DNA of 64,000 nt from Actinoplanes solisilvae. Its GTDB lineage: Bacteria; Actinomycetota; Actinomycetes; Mycobacteriales; Micromonosporaceae. Within the stretch, counting starts at the first letter, position 1, and every line of letters begins with the position of its first letter. The translations under genes and the position numbers were made by a program. The notes under the pieces are model-generated. The model worked only from the letters and a program-made list of their open reading frames with translations, had not been told where the DNA came from and ran no database searches. Positions 20,554 to 29,918 of the stretch are shown piece after piece. Where the stretch lies: NCBI RefSeq assembly GCF_003999975.1, contig NZ_RJAC01000001.1, positions 1 through 64,000 of the forward strand. Direction: 5' to 3'.

Positions 20554-20585
20554 ACGGCGGGCGCCTCCGGCACCCGCCGTTTTTT
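20554..20585. terminator. Intrinsic terminator shared by convergent genes
   Basis: ACGGCGGGCGCC-TCC-GGCACCCGCCGT forms a 12 bp stem with one mismatch, followed by a T6 run on the plus strand and flanked by AAAA on the other side. It therefore fits both the malic enzyme gene and the minus-strand membrane gene ending at 20591. Confidence 0.88.
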
Positions 20586-20590
20586 GGAGT

Positions 20591-21391
20591 TCACCCAGGG
20601 CTTCGGTCGATTCCTCGCAGCCGACGCCACCCGTAACAAGCGCCGGACAGGACGCCGACCAGCACGCCCAACTGCTCGAAGTCGTCCCAGACGCGCGCCC
20701 ACCCGCCGTGCTGGTGCAGCGACACTCCGGCCACGACACCGGCCGTGACGACGAACTTCGCGATCCGCACCTCCGACGCGACGATCCAATCGGCCGGACG
20801 GCACATCTGCCGACACAGATCGTTCCAGCGCATCCGGCCTGCCGCGAACAGAAACCCGACGGCGGTGCTCCATTGTTGTCGTCGGGTCAGCGCGACACCA
20901 CGGTCAGGGTCGCCGAGCAGGTGGGCTCGCCACGCTTCGGCATCACTCGCCCGCCGAGGCCCGGCCAACGAAGCCGCCAGCTCAGCAATGATCAGTGGCA
21001 AGCGACGGAACAAACCGGACGTCCACCATCGAGACCTCGTCGAGCGATCGACCGATCGCGCGCCCCAGAACGATTGCCAGATGCTGAGCCCGGCTCCGAC
21101 TATGGAGACGACGCGCCACACATCGTCAGTCACCGAGATCGTCAAGGTTGAGTAGACGACCCCGCCCGCGACCGTCCCCCAGCGTGCGGAACGCACGAGC
21201 CTTGCCTGCGGGCGAGACCGGCCCAATAGCCGCGAGGCCGCGATCCAAACCACGTCCACCGCTACGAGCGTCCAGGGGAACCATTGACGGCCGATGTATC
21301 TCCAAGTCAGGACGCCAAGGCCCAGGCCGAGGCATAGACCGGCCAGGTACGCGAGCGACGCACTGCCGCGTCTCCGTGCGACCTCGCTCAT
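20591..21391 (-). CDS. Multi-pass membrane protein of unknown function, coupled to a PadR regulator
   Basis: A 266-residue protein with about five hydrophobic segments: two N-terminal (LAYLAGLCLGLGLGVLTW, LVAVDVVWIAAS), two in the middle around residues 70-110, and one near the C-terminus (IAKFVVTAGVVAGVSL). A cytoplasmic region with WRAHLLGDP and MRWNDLCRQM resembles a segment common in actinobacterial membrane proteins encoded beside PadR regulators. Its ATG at 21391 overlaps the PadR stop by four bases (ATGA), so translation is coupled. Function unknown; by context it is the target or partner of the regulator. Confidence 0.75.
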   Translation of the reverse strand: MSEVARRRGSASLAYLAGLCLGLGLGVLTWRYIGRQWFPWTLVAVDVVWIAASRLLGRSRPQARLVRSARWGTVAGGVVYSTLTISVTDDVWRVVSIVGAGLSIWQSFWGARSVDRSTRSRWWTSGLFRRLPLIIAELAASLAGPRRASDAEAWRAHLLGDPDRGVALTRRQQWSTAVGFLFAAGRMRWNDLCRQMCRPADWIVASEVRIAKFVVTAGVVAGVSLHQHGGWARVWDDFEQLGVLVGVLSGACYGWRRLRGIDRSPG

Positions 21392-21720
21392 CGGGACATT
21401 CCGGGAATCGGACCGGAAGTCGTCCAGCGGCTCCGCCGGGCAGCACGGGCGGCGAGTGCCGCAGCCGACTCGACGCGGCCGACGCCGGTCAGCCAGTAAT
21501 AGCGCCTTCGCGGCCGACCGGACGGTTGCTCCGTCTCCCACCGCGAATCGACCCAGCCCAGCTCGGCCAGTCGCTCGAGAATGGGGTAGACCGTGCCTGG
21601 GCCGAGGTCGGCTTCCTCGCAGATGCCCAGCCCGAAGACCGGTTCGTCTTCGCTGGCATCGGAAAGCACGTCCAGCACCGATCGCGTCGGCTGCGTCATC
21701 CGTGGCCATTTGCTGGACAT
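21388..21720 (-). CDS. PadR-family transcriptional regulator
   Basis: A 110-residue winged-helix repressor. The core is LDVLSDASEDEPVFGLGICEEADLGPGTVYPILERLAELGWV, with the typical GPGTVYPILERLEELGWV recognition helix and wing, followed by GRPRRRYYWLT. It lacks the usual long C-terminal dimerisation helix and is short for the family (PadR-s2 like). It is the first gene of a two-gene unit with the membrane protein. An AT-rich stretch, CTCGATATACG (21748-21758), in the upstream region may be its operator. Confidence 0.85.
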   Translation of the reverse strand: MSSKWPRMTQPTRSVLDVLSDASEDEPVFGLGICEEADLGPGTVYPILERLAELGWVDSRWETEQPSGRPRRRYYWLTGVGRVESAAALAARAARRSRWTTSGPIPGMSR

Positions 21721-21828
21721 CGGCTCACCGTAGCAGCGTCTGTCGTACTCGATATACGCCCGGACGAGTGAATCCGGCGATTCTGTTGTCCCGTCGCCTG
21801 GCCATGCAATAACGCGAAAAGGGCACTA

Positions 21829-21856
21829 CGGCCCGGACCCCCACGGGGCCGGGCCG
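21829..21856 (-). terminator. Putative terminator after the DUF349 gene
   Basis: CGGCCCGG-A-CCCC / GGGG-CCGGGCCG forms a 12 bp stem with one bulged A and a three-base loop. Read on the minus strand, a TTTT run follows at 21820-21817. It lies 75 bases beyond the DUF349 stop. Confidence 0.55.
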
Positions 21857-21930
21857 GGCGGAAGCAGGGGGCGGGGGTCGAGAGCCCTTCGGGTTAGCGA
21901 AGAGGCGCCGGACCCCCGTACCTCATGTTT

Positions 21931-23139
21931 TCAGTTGGCCTGCTCGGCGAGAGCGAGGAACTGCTTCTTCGAGTTCAGCGCCTGCTCGGCTTCCTTGATG
22001 CGGCGCTGGTCGCCGGCCGTCTTGGCGCGCTCGAGACGCTGCTCGGCCTCGGCGACCTGCTCGCGCATCTGCTGGAGGAGCGGGTTGTCCTGGGGGGTGG
22101 TCTTGCGCCAGGCCGAGTCCATCGCGACGCGGATGCGCTCCTCGGCGGCCCGCCAGCGACGGTCGAGCGACGCGGACGACTCGCGCGGAACGCGGCCGGC
22201 CTCGTGCCACGCGGCCTGGGCGTCACGGAGCTTGTTCTGGGCGCCGCGCGGGTCGGCGTCGACGTCGAGCGCCTCGACCTCGGTCAGGATCGCCTGCTTG
22301 CGGTCGAGGTTGCCCTTGTATTCGGCGTCGCGGGCGGAGAAGACCTCGCTGCGGCGGGTGAAGAAGGCGTCCTGCGCAGCCCGGAAGCGTTCCCAGAGGC
22401 GCTGCTCGGCCTCTTTCGCGGCGCGGGGAGCGGCCTTCCACTCGGCCATGAGCTCTTTGAGCCGGTTGGCCGTCGCCGACCACTCGCTCGACTCGGAGAG
22501 GCTCTCGGCCTCTTTGACCAGCTCTTCCTTGGCGGTCTGGGCCTGCTTGCGCTGGCCGTCGAGGGTGGCGAAGTGGGCGCCGCGGCGGCGGGTGAAGCCG
22601 TCACGGGCGGTCGCGAAGCGCTTCCACAGCTCGCCGTCGGTCTTCTTGTCGACGCCGCGGATGGTCTTCCACTCGTCGAGGATCTCTTTGAGGCGGTCGC
22701 CGGCCGACTTCCAGCCGGTCGAGTCGGCGGCGATCTTCTCCGCCTCTTCGACCAGCGCGGTCTTGCGGGCGAGCGCCTCGGTGCGGGCCACCTCGCGGGC
22801 CGCGCGAGCTTCGCCGGCCTTCTCGTCGGCGAGCCCGGCGAGACGGTCGAGCCGGGCGGAGAGCCCGTCGATGTCGCCCACCACGTGCGCCTCGTCGAGC
22901 TGCTGGCGCAGGCGCTTCACGCTGCTCAGCGAATGCGACGCGTCGGCCGCTCCGGACTTGAGGCGGGCCTCGACGAGGTCGACCTCGGTCACCAGGTCGG
23001 CGAAGCGCCGCGCGAAGTGGGCCAGTCCCTCCTCGGGCGTGCCTGCCTGCCAGGAGCCGACCACGCGGTCGCCCTCCGCGGTCTTCACGTACACGGTGCC
23101 GTCGGCATCCACGCGCCCGAAGGCCGTCCAGTCGTTCAT
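21931..23139 (-). CDS. DUF349 coiled-coil protein (Rv2731-like)
   Basis: A 402-residue soluble, highly charged protein. Three or four DUF349 repeats are visible as the spaced pattern W..A..RLKE(I/L)..EWK followed by LW.RF..A.D.F..RR (about residues 120-180, 195-260 and 270-340). The C-terminus is a predicted coiled coil (EQVAEAEQRLERAKTAGD). The family is widespread in actinobacteria and also in proteobacteria; its molecular role is unknown. The start is ATG 23139, with GAGG eight bases upstream. It is divergent from miaA, as in mycobacteria where Rv2731 lies close to miaA. Confidence 0.85.
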   Translation of the reverse strand: MNDWTAFGRVDADGTVYVKTAEGDRVVGSWQAGTPEEGLAHFARRFADLVTEVDLVEARLKSGAADASHSLSSVKRLRQQLDEAHVVGDIDGLSARLDRLAGLADEKAGEARAAREVARTEALARKTALVEEAEKIAADSTGWKSAGDRLKEILDEWKTIRGVDKKTDGELWKRFATARDGFTRRRGAHFATLDGQRKQAQTAKEELVKEAESLSESSEWSATANRLKELMAEWKAAPRAAKEAEQRLWERFRAAQDAFFTRRSEVFSARDAEYKGNLDRKQAILTEVEALDVDADPRGAQNKLRDAQAAWHEAGRVPRESSASLDRRWRAAEERIRVAMDSAWRKTTPQDNPLLQQMREQVAEAEQRLERAKTAGDQRRIKEAEQALNSKKQFLALAEQAN

Positions 23140-23317
23140 GACCCATCCTCGTCTTCCCGGCGTCACCGATCACGCCTGATCGGTGACAACCGCCACAGCA
23201 CAGTCGAACGCCAAGCTTTTCTACGGCATTCTTTCTCGCGCATTGTCACAGGTCCAACCCGGTTACGGGGAAGCGCCCGCCGATGACCGTGGCCAAACCT
23301 TGTCCTACCGTTGCTCC

Positions 23318-24223
23318 GTGCCGTTCTCGACAGCTCCGCGCGTGATCACTGTCGTCGGGCCGACGGCGGCGGGCAAGTCGGCTCTGAGCCTCGCCCTCGC
23401 CCATGAGCTGGGCGGCGAGGTCGTCAACGCCGACTCGATGCAGCTTTACCGGGGCATGGACATCGGCACGGCGAAACTCACCCTGCCCGAGCGCGAGGGC
23501 GTTCCGCACCACCTGCTCGACATCTGGGATGTCGGATTTCCGGCCGCGGTCGCCGAATATCAGGGGCTGGCCCGGGCGGCGATCGACGACATCGCGGCCC
23601 GGGGGCGGGTTCCGCTGCTGGTCGGCGGGTCGGGGCTCTATGTGCGGGCGGTTCTGGAGGAGTTCGAGTTCCCCGGCACCGATCCCGGCATCCGAGCACG
23701 GCTCGAGGAGGAGCTGGCGGCGGTGGGATCCGGCGCGTTGCACGAGAGGCTGCGGTCCCGCGACCCCTCGGCGGCGGCGGCGATCCTGCCGTCGAACGGG
23801 CGGCGGATCGTGCGGGCGCTGGAAGTCATCGAGCTGACCGGCCTGCCGTTCACCGCGGCCCTCCCCGCGCCGACGCCCCGTTACCCGTCGGTGCAGATCG
23901 GCGTCGATCGTTCTGATCTTGATGAACGAATCGAGACGCGGGTTTCCCTGATGTGGGCGGCGGGCCTGCTCGACGAGGTGCGCGCTCTCATTCCCCAGGG
24001 TTTGCGAGAGGGGCGTACGGCGAGTCGCGCGCTCGGCTATCAGCAGGCGCTCGCCGAGATCGACGGCGACCTTTCGACCGAAGAGGCCAAGGCCGACACC
24101 GTACGGGGGACTCGCCGCTTCGTCCGTCGTCAGCGCTCCTGGTTCCGGCGTGACCCGTCGGTGACCTGGCTCGACGGCGCCTCCCCGACGCTGTTGGCAG
24201 ACGCGCTGGCCCTTACGGGATGA
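23318..24223 (+). CDS. miaA: tRNA dimethylallyltransferase MiaA
   Basis: A 301-residue enzyme that transfers dimethylallyl to A37 of tRNAs reading UNN codons; MiaB, also in this window, then methylthiolates that base. The P-loop is VVGPTAAGKSALSLALA, followed by NADSMQLYRGMDIGTAK (substrate and catalytic aspartate region), LLVGGSGLYVRA, and the C-terminal RALGYQQALAEIDG and RRQRSWFRRD. The start GTG 23318 is probably leaderless: TACCGT (23306-23311) lies six bases before it, with ATGACC 17 bases further upstream, and no ribosome site is seen. GTG 23342 is an alternative start. First gene of miaA-dapF-GDPD. Confidence 0.93.
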   Translation: MPFSTAPRVITVVGPTAAGKSALSLALAHELGGEVVNADSMQLYRGMDIGTAKLTLPEREGVPHHLLDIWDVGFPAAVAEYQGLARAAIDDIAARGRVPLLVGGSGLYVRAVLEEFEFPGTDPGIRARLEEELAAVGSGALHERLRSRDPSAAAAILPSNGRRIVRALEVIELTGLPFTAALPAPTPRYPSVQIGVDRSDLDERIETRVSLMWAAGLLDEVRALIPQGLREGRTASRALGYQQALAEIDGDLSTEEAKADTVRGTRRFVRRQRSWFRRDPSVTWLDGASPTLLADALALTG

Positions 24224-24230
24224 TGGACGC

Positions 24231-25061
24231 GTGCATTTCACCAAGGGCCACGGCACCGGCAACGACTTCGTGATCATCGAGGATGCTGACGGCGTCCTCG
24301 ATCTGACCGCCGCCCAGGTCGCGGCCCTGTGCCATCGACGGTTCGGGCTCGGCGCCGACGGTGTGCTGCGCGTCGTGCGCGGTGCGAAAGATCCGGCCGC
24401 CGCGGGGATGGCCGGCGAGGCCGAGTGGTTCATGGACTACCGCAACGGCGACGGTTCGATCGCCGAGATGTGCGGCAACGGCGTGCGCGTCTTCGCTCGC
24501 TACCTGGTGACGCACGATCTGGCTCCCTCGTCCGGTTTCGCCGTGGCGACGCGGGCCGGCGTGGTGCACGCGGTTTTTGAGGGCGATCAGATCCGGGTCA
24601 ACATGAGAAGCCCTCGGGTGTACGGGGCCTCGACCGCTTCCACCGGCCCGCTGACGTTCCCGGGCGTGGCCGTCGACTGCGGCAACCCCCACCTGGTCTG
24701 CTCGCTGCACGACGGCCTGGCGCTGTCGTCGCTCGACCTGCACGTGTCGCCCGCCTTCGACCGTGGTCTGTTCCCGGCCGGCGTGAACGTCGAGTTCGTC
24801 GTGGGCGCCGAGCCGCTCGACGACGCTGATCTTCACGTCGCGATGCGCGTCTACGAGCGCGGCGCGGGCGAGACGCTGTCGTGCGGTTCGGGCGCGCTGG
24901 CGGTCGGGGCGACCGCGCTGCGCGACGCCGGCCTGGCCATGGGCGTTGTCGCGGTCGACGTGCCCGGCGGCCGGCTCACCGTCACCCACGACGCCGACGA
25001 CCGCTGGTGGCTGGCCGGTCCGGCGGTGCTGATCGCGACGGGCGAGGTGGACCTCTTCTGA
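24231..25061 (+). CDS. dapF: Diaminopimelate epimerase DapF
   Basis: A 276-residue cofactor-free epimerase that converts LL- to meso-diaminopimelate for lysine and peptidoglycan synthesis. The two catalytic cysteines are Cys81 (EMCGNGVRVF) and Cys218 (LSCGSGALAVG). The N-terminal block FTKGHGTGNDFV and the central GNPHLV are also present. The GTG start lies seven bases after the miaA stop, so the genes are an operon. The stop overlaps the next start as TGATG. The miaA-dapF pairing is conserved in mycobacteria. Confidence 0.95.
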   Translation: MHFTKGHGTGNDFVIIEDADGVLDLTAAQVAALCHRRFGLGADGVLRVVRGAKDPAAAGMAGEAEWFMDYRNGDGSIAEMCGNGVRVFARYLVTHDLAPSSGFAVATRAGVVHAVFEGDQIRVNMRSPRVYGASTASTGPLTFPGVAVDCGNPHLVCSLHDGLALSSLDLHVSPAFDRGLFPAGVNVEFVVGAEPLDDADLHVAMRVYERGAGETLSCGSGALAVGATALRDAGLAMGVVAVDVPGGRLTVTHDADDRWWLAGPAVLIATGEVDLF

Positions 25062-25783
25062 TGCACCGTGTCGCACACCGGGGCTACTCCGCGGTCGCCC
25101 CCGAGAACACGCTGCCCGCCTTCGCCGCCGCCGTCCGGGGCGGGGCCACCCTGGTCGAGCTCGACGTCCGCACCACGCTCGACGACGTCCCCGTGGTGAT
25201 CCACGACCGCACGGTCGACCGCACCACCTCCGGTTCGGGCTACGTCTGGGACCTTTCGTATTCGGCGATCGCCGCTCTCGACGCGGGTTCGTGGTTCTCG
25301 CCCGCCTACGCCGGTGTGCGTGTGCCGACCTTGGACGCGACCCTGTCGCTGCTGGCCGCGCCCGGGCCCGACCTGCTGCTTGAGATCAAGCGCCCGGCCA
25401 CGCTGCCCCAGGTCAAGACCATCATGGAGATGGTCGGCTCGTACGGCCTGCTTGACCGCACCATCGTGCAGAGCTTCGACCCCGAGGTCGTACGCCTGGC
25501 GCGCGAGGTCGCCCCTTCCGTGAGACGCGCCCTGCTGCGCCTGCGCTTCGACGCCGAAACAGTGCCGCTGGTCGAGGAGCTGGAGGTCGCCTTCTGCAAC
25601 CCGTCGATCGCCGATGTGCTGGGCGACCCGGCGACCGTGGCCGAGCTGACCTCTCGCGGCGTCGACCTGATGCCCTGGACCGCGAACGACCTGACCGTCT
25701 GGCCCGAACTGGCCGCCGCGGGCGTGGCCGGCCTGATCACCGACCGCGTGGCCGAGCTGACGGGCTGGTCCACGACCCGCTGA
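25061..25783 (+). CDS. Glycerophosphodiester phosphodiesterase
   Basis: A 240-residue cytoplasmic GDPD-family enzyme with a TIM-barrel fold, which hydrolyses glycerophosphodiesters to glycerol-3-phosphate and an alcohol. The signature HRGYSAVAPENTLPAF carries the catalytic His and the Glu-Asn, VELDVRTTLDDVPVVIHD carries the metal-binding Glu and Asp and the second catalytic His, and LLLEIKRP a further acidic residue. It overlaps the dapF stop by one base (TGATG) and is translationally coupled to it. No signal peptide, so it probably acts on intracellular lipid turnover products. Confidence 0.88.
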   Translation: MHRVAHRGYSAVAPENTLPAFAAAVRGGATLVELDVRTTLDDVPVVIHDRTVDRTTSGSGYVWDLSYSAIAALDAGSWFSPAYAGVRVPTLDATLSLLAAPGPDLLLEIKRPATLPQVKTIMEMVGSYGLLDRTIVQSFDPEVVRLAREVAPSVRRALLRLRFDAETVPLVEELEVAFCNPSIADVLGDPATVAELTSRGVDLMPWTANDLTVWPELAAAGVAGLITDRVAELTGWSTTR

Positions 25784-25853
25784 TTCACAACTTCCGCATA
25801 TCGAGTTCGGCGTTCGCGGCTGACGTCCGTCCGGGAGCGGTGAGGGCTCGCAT

Positions 25854-26381
25854 TCAGGTTCCGGCGGTGACCCAGCGGCGGGCCTCGGCGGTCAGGGTGG
25901 CGACCAGGTCGGTCTTGCCGTCGGTGTAGGCGTTGCGGTCGTGGGCGTGTTCGGCGGCCAGCCGTTGCTTCAGGGCTTCGTAGCGCTCGGCCGCCTCCGG
26001 ATAGGCCCGCAGGTAGTCGCGGAACGCCAGCACATCGACGAACCGCGCCGAGCCGGTCGGGACCAGGTGCAGGTGGTGGGTGCGGCGGGCCGGGTTCGGC
26101 TTGCAGAACCAGTGCATGACGTCTTCGCGATAGGGGGCGTAGCAGTAGTCGAGGCCGGCGAGCGGCTCGATGCACGCCCGCGACGAGTCGAGGTCGGTGA
26201 CACCGATCATGATGTCGACGATCGGCTTCGCGCTCAGCCCGGGAATCGCCGTGCTGCCGACGTGATGGATGCCGCCGGTGACGTACGGCCCGAGAACCTC
26301 GGCCAGAACCGCGGCCTCGCTCTCGAACCGCGCCGGCCACGCGGGGTCGTAAGGGTGCAGGCTGATCGCTTCGTCCGTCAC
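25854..26381 (-). CDS. GrpB-family protein (nucleotidyltransferase-like fold)
   Basis: A 175-residue protein of the GrpB/UPF0157 family. The characteristic stretch is HHVGSTAIPGLSAKPIVDIMIGV, a glycine-serine plus double-aspartate-like pattern of the nucleotidyltransferase fold, followed by HHLHLVPTGSARFVDVLAFRDYLR. Family members are related to minimal nucleotidyltransferases, but biochemical function is largely unproven. The start is GTG 26381, preceded by GGGTGGGAG. It stands alone, convergent with the GDPD gene. Confidence 0.85.
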   Translation of the reverse strand: MTDEAISLHPYDPAWPARFESEAAVLAEVLGPYVTGGIHHVGSTAIPGLSAKPIVDIMIGVTDLDSSRACIEPLAGLDYCYAPYREDVMHWFCKPNPARRTHHLHLVPTGSARFVDVLAFRDYLRAYPEAAERYEALKQRLAAEHAHDRNAYTDGKTDLVATLTAEARRWVTAGT

Positions 26382-26447
26382 GCTCCCACCCTGCCGCAGC
26401 ATCGTCCTCTTCGCCGCCCCGCCACTGACAGGCGCACCGGCTGTGCC

Positions 26448-26543
26448 ATGCTCCCGGACCCGGTGGTCAGCGAGGTGCAGGTCCAGGAGCGCAGCGAGGT
26501 GTCGAGCACCATCCTGCGAGACCTGATGCGTAACCTCCGCTAG
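26448..26543 (+). other. Possible 31-codon ORF or gene remnant
   Basis: An ATG-started frame encoding a charged peptide that begins MLPDPVVSEVQVQERSEVSS and ends LMRNLR. Its composition looks like the C-terminal helix of a larger protein, but no ribosome site is present, and its stop overlaps the stop of the convergent PLP enzyme gene. It could be the end of a decayed gene or chance. Confidence 0.2.
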
Positions 26544-27511
26544 CTGTCGGGCGCGAGGACGGCCAGTTCGCGCGGGGAGGCGTTGCCGCCGGAGCAGACC
26601 ACCGCGACCGTACGGCCGGCGAAGCGCTCGGGGAACTCCAGGATCGCGGCCAGCCCAGCAGCCCCGGCGCCCTCGGCGAGTGTGTGGGCCGACGTGGCGA
26701 GCAGGCGCTGGGCCTCGGCGATGCGTTCGTCGGAGACCAGCAGGAAGTCGCTGACGCCGCCCTTCATGATCTGCTGGGGCAGGTCGTAGCCGCGGCCGGT
26801 GGCCAGGCCCTCGACGCGGGTGCGGTTGGGGCGCGTGCAGAGGGAACCGGCGCGCCACGAATCGTGTGCGGCCGGTGACGAGGTCGACTGGACGCCGATC
26901 ACTTCGCAGCCGGGGGCCAGCTCGCGGGCGACGACCGTGGCGGCGGCCAGACCGGTGCCGCTGCCGACCGGGACGAGGATCGCCGACAGGTCCGGGCGGG
27001 CCGTGAGGATCTCCACGAACAGCGTGCCGACGCCGGCCACGAGTTCCGGCGTGTCACCGGGGCTCACGAGGCGCTGCCCGGTCTGCGAAGCCAGTTCGAC
27101 GGCGTGCGCCTCTGCGTCGGCCAGGACGGTGCCGGTCAGGATCACCGAAGCACCCCAGGCGCGTACGGCGGCGACCTTCGACGGGTTCGCGTCGGAGGGC
27201 ATGACGACCGTGCACGGCAGGCCGAACAGCCGGCTGGCCCATGCCATCGACTGCGCGTGGTTGCCGGTCGAATAGGTGACCGTGCCCGCTCGCAAGGACG
27301 ACATCAGGTTCAGGGCGCCGCGAGCCTTGAACGCGCCGACCGGCTGGGTGTTCTCGTGTTTGACGTACACGTCCGCACCGACGGCGGCGTTGAGCACCGG
27401 GTAGGACCACATGGTGGTGGGCGGCAGGTGGCGGGCGACCGTCGTGGCGGCGGCGCTGATGGAGGCGTACGAGAAATGCATGCTCTTGATGGTCGGGGTG
27501 AACCGGTCCAT
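26540..27511 (-). CDS. PLP-dependent threonine/serine dehydratase-like enzyme
   Basis: A 323-residue fold-type II PLP enzyme. The Schiff-base lysine is in ENTQPVGAFKARGALN (about residue 63), the substrate loop is YSTGNHAQSMAWA, the phosphate-binding loop is VPVGSGTGLAAA, and a late serine/glycine block VVCSGGNAS contacts the pyridine nitrogen. It is close to threonine ammonia-lyase, serine racemase and EutB-like dehydratases; substrate cannot be settled, and there is no ACT domain. The start at ATG 27511 has no clear ribosome site; ATG 27481 is an alternative. It is divergent from a LysR regulator, its probable controller. Confidence 0.82.
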   Translation of the reverse strand: MDRFTPTIKSMHFSYASISAAATTVARHLPPTTMWSYPVLNAAVGADVYVKHENTQPVGAFKARGALNLMSSLRAGTVTYSTGNHAQSMAWASRLFGLPCTVVMPSDANPSKVAAVRAWGASVILTGTVLADAEAHAVELASQTGQRLVSPGDTPELVAGVGTLFVEILTARPDLSAILVPVGSGTGLAAATVVARELAPGCEVIGVQSTSSPAAHDSWRAGSLCTRPNRTRVEGLATGRGYDLPQQIMKGGVSDFLLVSDERIAEAQRLLATSAHTLAEGAGAAGLAAILEFPERFAGRTVAVVCSGGNASPRELAVLAPDS

Positions 27512-27566
27512 CGGTCCAATGCCGGATCGCGGCCGAATTCATAGACGCGGTCGATAGATTGGCCGC

Positions 27567-28484
27567 ATGCTCGACGTCGCTCGTCTGCGGGTGCTGGTCG
27601 CGGTGGCCCGGCACGGGTCGGTCACCGCCGCGGCGAGGGCGCTGCACTACGCCCAGCCGTCGGTCAGTCACCATCTCGCGCGGCTCGAGGCCGAGACCGG
27701 CAGCCGGCTGGTGCAGCGGGTCGGGCGCGGCATCCGGCTCACCGAGGCGGGGCGGGTGCTCGCCGATCGCGCGGAAGAGATCCTGGGGCGGCTCGACGCG
27801 GCCGAACAGGAGCTGGCGGCGCACACCGGACTGCGGGCGGGACGCGTTCGGCTGGCGGCCTTTCCCTCGGCGCTGGGAACTTTCGTGCCGGTCGCGGCCG
27901 CGGGATTCAACCATCCGGGAGTCGAGCTCAGTTTCCGTGAGGCCGAGCCGCCCGAGGCCGTCGACCTGTTGCGCCGCGGCGAGGTGGACGTGGCCGTGCT
28001 CTTCGCCCATGACGGCGGGCCCGACCTGGCCGGGCTGCGTGCCGAGGAGCTCTTCGAGGACGAGACGTGCCTGGTCACCCCGCTGGACTGGGCCGGTGAC
28101 CGGCTCGCCGACCACGCGGAGCGGCGATGGATCGGCGGGTGTGAGCGCTGCCGGGCGGAGCTGCTGCGGGCGTGCGCCGCGGAAGGGTTCACACCGGACA
28201 TCCGGTTCACCACCGACGACTACGTGGCCGCTCAGCAGCTGGTCGCGAGCGGCCTCGGGGTGACCACGCTGCCCGCGCTCGCCCTGGCCGGGCATCGCAA
28301 CGCGAACGTTCGCGTGGTGCCGTTGCCGGGCCGGGCCCGTCGGATAAGCGTCGCGGTCGCGGGTGAGCCTCCCGACCCGCCCGCGACGCGCGCCCTGGTG
28401 GAACGGATCAGAGCGAGCAGCCCTCGGCCGCCGGGAGCTGCGCCGGCACACCGATCGTCGGCAGGCCCAGCGACACGCCCTTGA
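27567..28484 (+). CDS. LysR-family transcriptional regulator
   Basis: A 305-residue LysR regulator: an N-terminal helix-turn-helix ([38 protein letters not shown], 13-49), a linker helix, and a substrate-binding domain (about 88-285, from [19 protein letters not shown]). The last 22 residues are low-complexity and antisense to the end of miaB. The start is probably leaderless: TAGATT (27555-27560) is six bases before the ATG. CCAAT/ATTGG half-sites flank the 55-base gap shared with the divergent PLP enzyme gene, which is its likely target. Confidence 0.88.
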   Translation: MLDVARLRVLVAVARHGSVTAAARALHYAQPSVSHHLARLEAETGSRLVQRVGRGIRLTEAGRVLADRAEEILGRLDAAEQELAAHTGLRAGRVRLAAFPSALGTFVPVAAAGFNHPGVELSFREAEPPEAVDLLRRGEVDVAVLFAHDGGPDLAGLRAEELFEDETCLVTPLDWAGDRLADHAERRWIGGCERCRAELLRACAAEGFTPDIRFTTDDYVAAQQLVASGLGVTTLPALALAGHRNANVRVVPLPGRARRISVAVAGEPPDPPATRALVERIRASSPRPPGAAPAHRSSAGPATRP

Positions 28485-29892
28485 GCTTCGGCGTGCGGCC
28501 GGCCTCGAACGCGTCGCCGGCCCTCGTACGCCGGAAGCTGAGCGGGGCACCGTCGGCGTTCAGGTGGTGCGGGGCCGCGTAGGTCACGATGGTCTCGACG
28601 ATGTCACCGGGGCGCGGGGCGAGGTCGCCGGTTGCGAAGTGCACGAGCCGGCCGTCGCGGGCCCGGCCGCTCATCCGGCCCGTACGCTCGTCCTTGCGGC
28701 CTTCACCGACCGCGACGAGCACCTCGACCTTCTCGCCGACGAGCTTCTTGTTCTCGGCCCAGGTGATCTCTTCGAGCAGGGCGATCAGACGCTCGTACCG
28801 CTCCTGCACGACAGCCTTGGGCAGTTGCTCCTCCATGACCGCGGCGGGCGTGCCGGGGCGCTTCGAGTATTGGAACGTGAAGGCGCTGGAGAAGCGGGCC
28901 CGGCGCACGACCTCGAGGGTCTGCTCGAAGTCTTCCTCGGTCTCACCGGGGAAGCCGACGATGATGTCGGTGGTGATCGCGGCGTCGGGCATCGCGGCCC
29001 GCACCTTGTCGATGATGCCGAGGTATTTCTCCTGGCGGTAGCTGCGGCGCATGGCCTTGAGCACGCGGTCGGAGCCGGACTGCAGCGGCATGTGCAGCGA
29101 GTGGCAGACGTTCGGCGTCTCGGCCATCGCGGCGATCACGTCGTCGGTGAAGTCTTTCGGGTGCGGGCTGGTGAAACGCACCCGCTCGAGGCCCTCGATC
29201 TCGCCGGTGGCCCGCAGCAGTTTGCCGAAGGCGAGCCGGTCGCCGAACTCGACGCCGTACGAGTTCACGTTCTGCCCGAGCAGGGTGACCTCGAGGACGC
29301 CCTCTTTCGTGAGCGCTTCGACCTCGGCCAGGATCTCGCCCGGACGACGGTCCTTCTCCTTGCCGCGCAGCGACGGCACGATGCAGAAGGTGCACGTGTT
29401 GTTGCAGCCGACCGAGATCGAGACCCAGCCCGCGTACGTCGACTCGCGCTTGGTGGGCAGCGTCGAGGGGAACACTTCCAGCGACTCGAGGATCTCGACC
29501 TCGGCCGCGGCGTTGTGCCGGGCGCGTTCGAGCAGGGCCGGCAGCGAGCCGATGTTGTGCGTGCCGAAGACGACGTCGACCCAGGGGGCCTTCTTGACGA
29601 TGTCGCCGCGGTCCTTCTGGGCCAGGCAGCCACCCACGGCGATCTGCATGTCCGGGTTCTTGACCTTGGTCGGGCGCAGGTGGCCGAGGTTGCCGTAGAG
29701 GCGGTTGTCGGCGTTCTCCCGAACCGCGCAGGTGTTGAAGACCACGACGTCGGCGGCCTCCGGATCGGCGGCGCGCACGTAGCCCGCATCTTCCATCAGA
29801 CCGGAGATGCGCTCGCTGTCGTGCACGTTCATCTGGCAGCCGTAGGTGCGCACGTCGTAGGTGCGCGCGGTGCCCTGCGTTTCGGTAGTCAT
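28408..29892 (-). CDS. miaB: tRNA-2-methylthio-N6-dimethylallyladenosine synthase MiaB
   Basis: A 494-residue radical-SAM methylthiotransferase acting on A37 of tRNA after MiaA. The N-terminal domain has three auxiliary-cluster cysteines at about 19 (TYGCQMN), 55 (FNTCAVREN) and 89 (GGCLAQ). The radical-SAM cluster is CNNTCTFC (Cys163, 167, 170). A C-terminal TRAM domain (about 385-455) binds tRNA. No near ribosome site is evident before ATG 29892. Its last 77 bases overlap the LysR gene tail to tail. Confidence 0.95.
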   Translation of the reverse strand: MTTETQGTARTYDVRTYGCQMNVHDSERISGLMEDAGYVRAADPEAADVVVFNTCAVRENADNRLYGNLGHLRPTKVKNPDMQIAVGGCLAQKDRGDIVKKAPWVDVVFGTHNIGSLPALLERARHNAAAEVEILESLEVFPSTLPTKRESTYAGWVSISVGCNNTCTFCIVPSLRGKEKDRRPGEILAEVEALTKEGVLEVTLLGQNVNSYGVEFGDRLAFGKLLRATGEIEGLERVRFTSPHPKDFTDDVIAAMAETPNVCHSLHMPLQSGSDRVLKAMRRSYRQEKYLGIIDKVRAAMPDAAITTDIIVGFPGETEEDFEQTLEVVRRARFSSAFTFQYSKRPGTPAAVMEEQLPKAVVQERYERLIALLEEITWAENKKLVGEKVEVLVAVGEGRKDERTGRMSGRARDGRLVHFATGDLAPRPGDIVETIVTYAAPHHLNADGAPLSFRRTRAGDAFEAGRTPKLKGVSLGLPTIGVPAQLPAAEGCSL

Positions 29893-29918
29893 GGCAATTG
29901 ACCAGGGTACTGCCTCCC

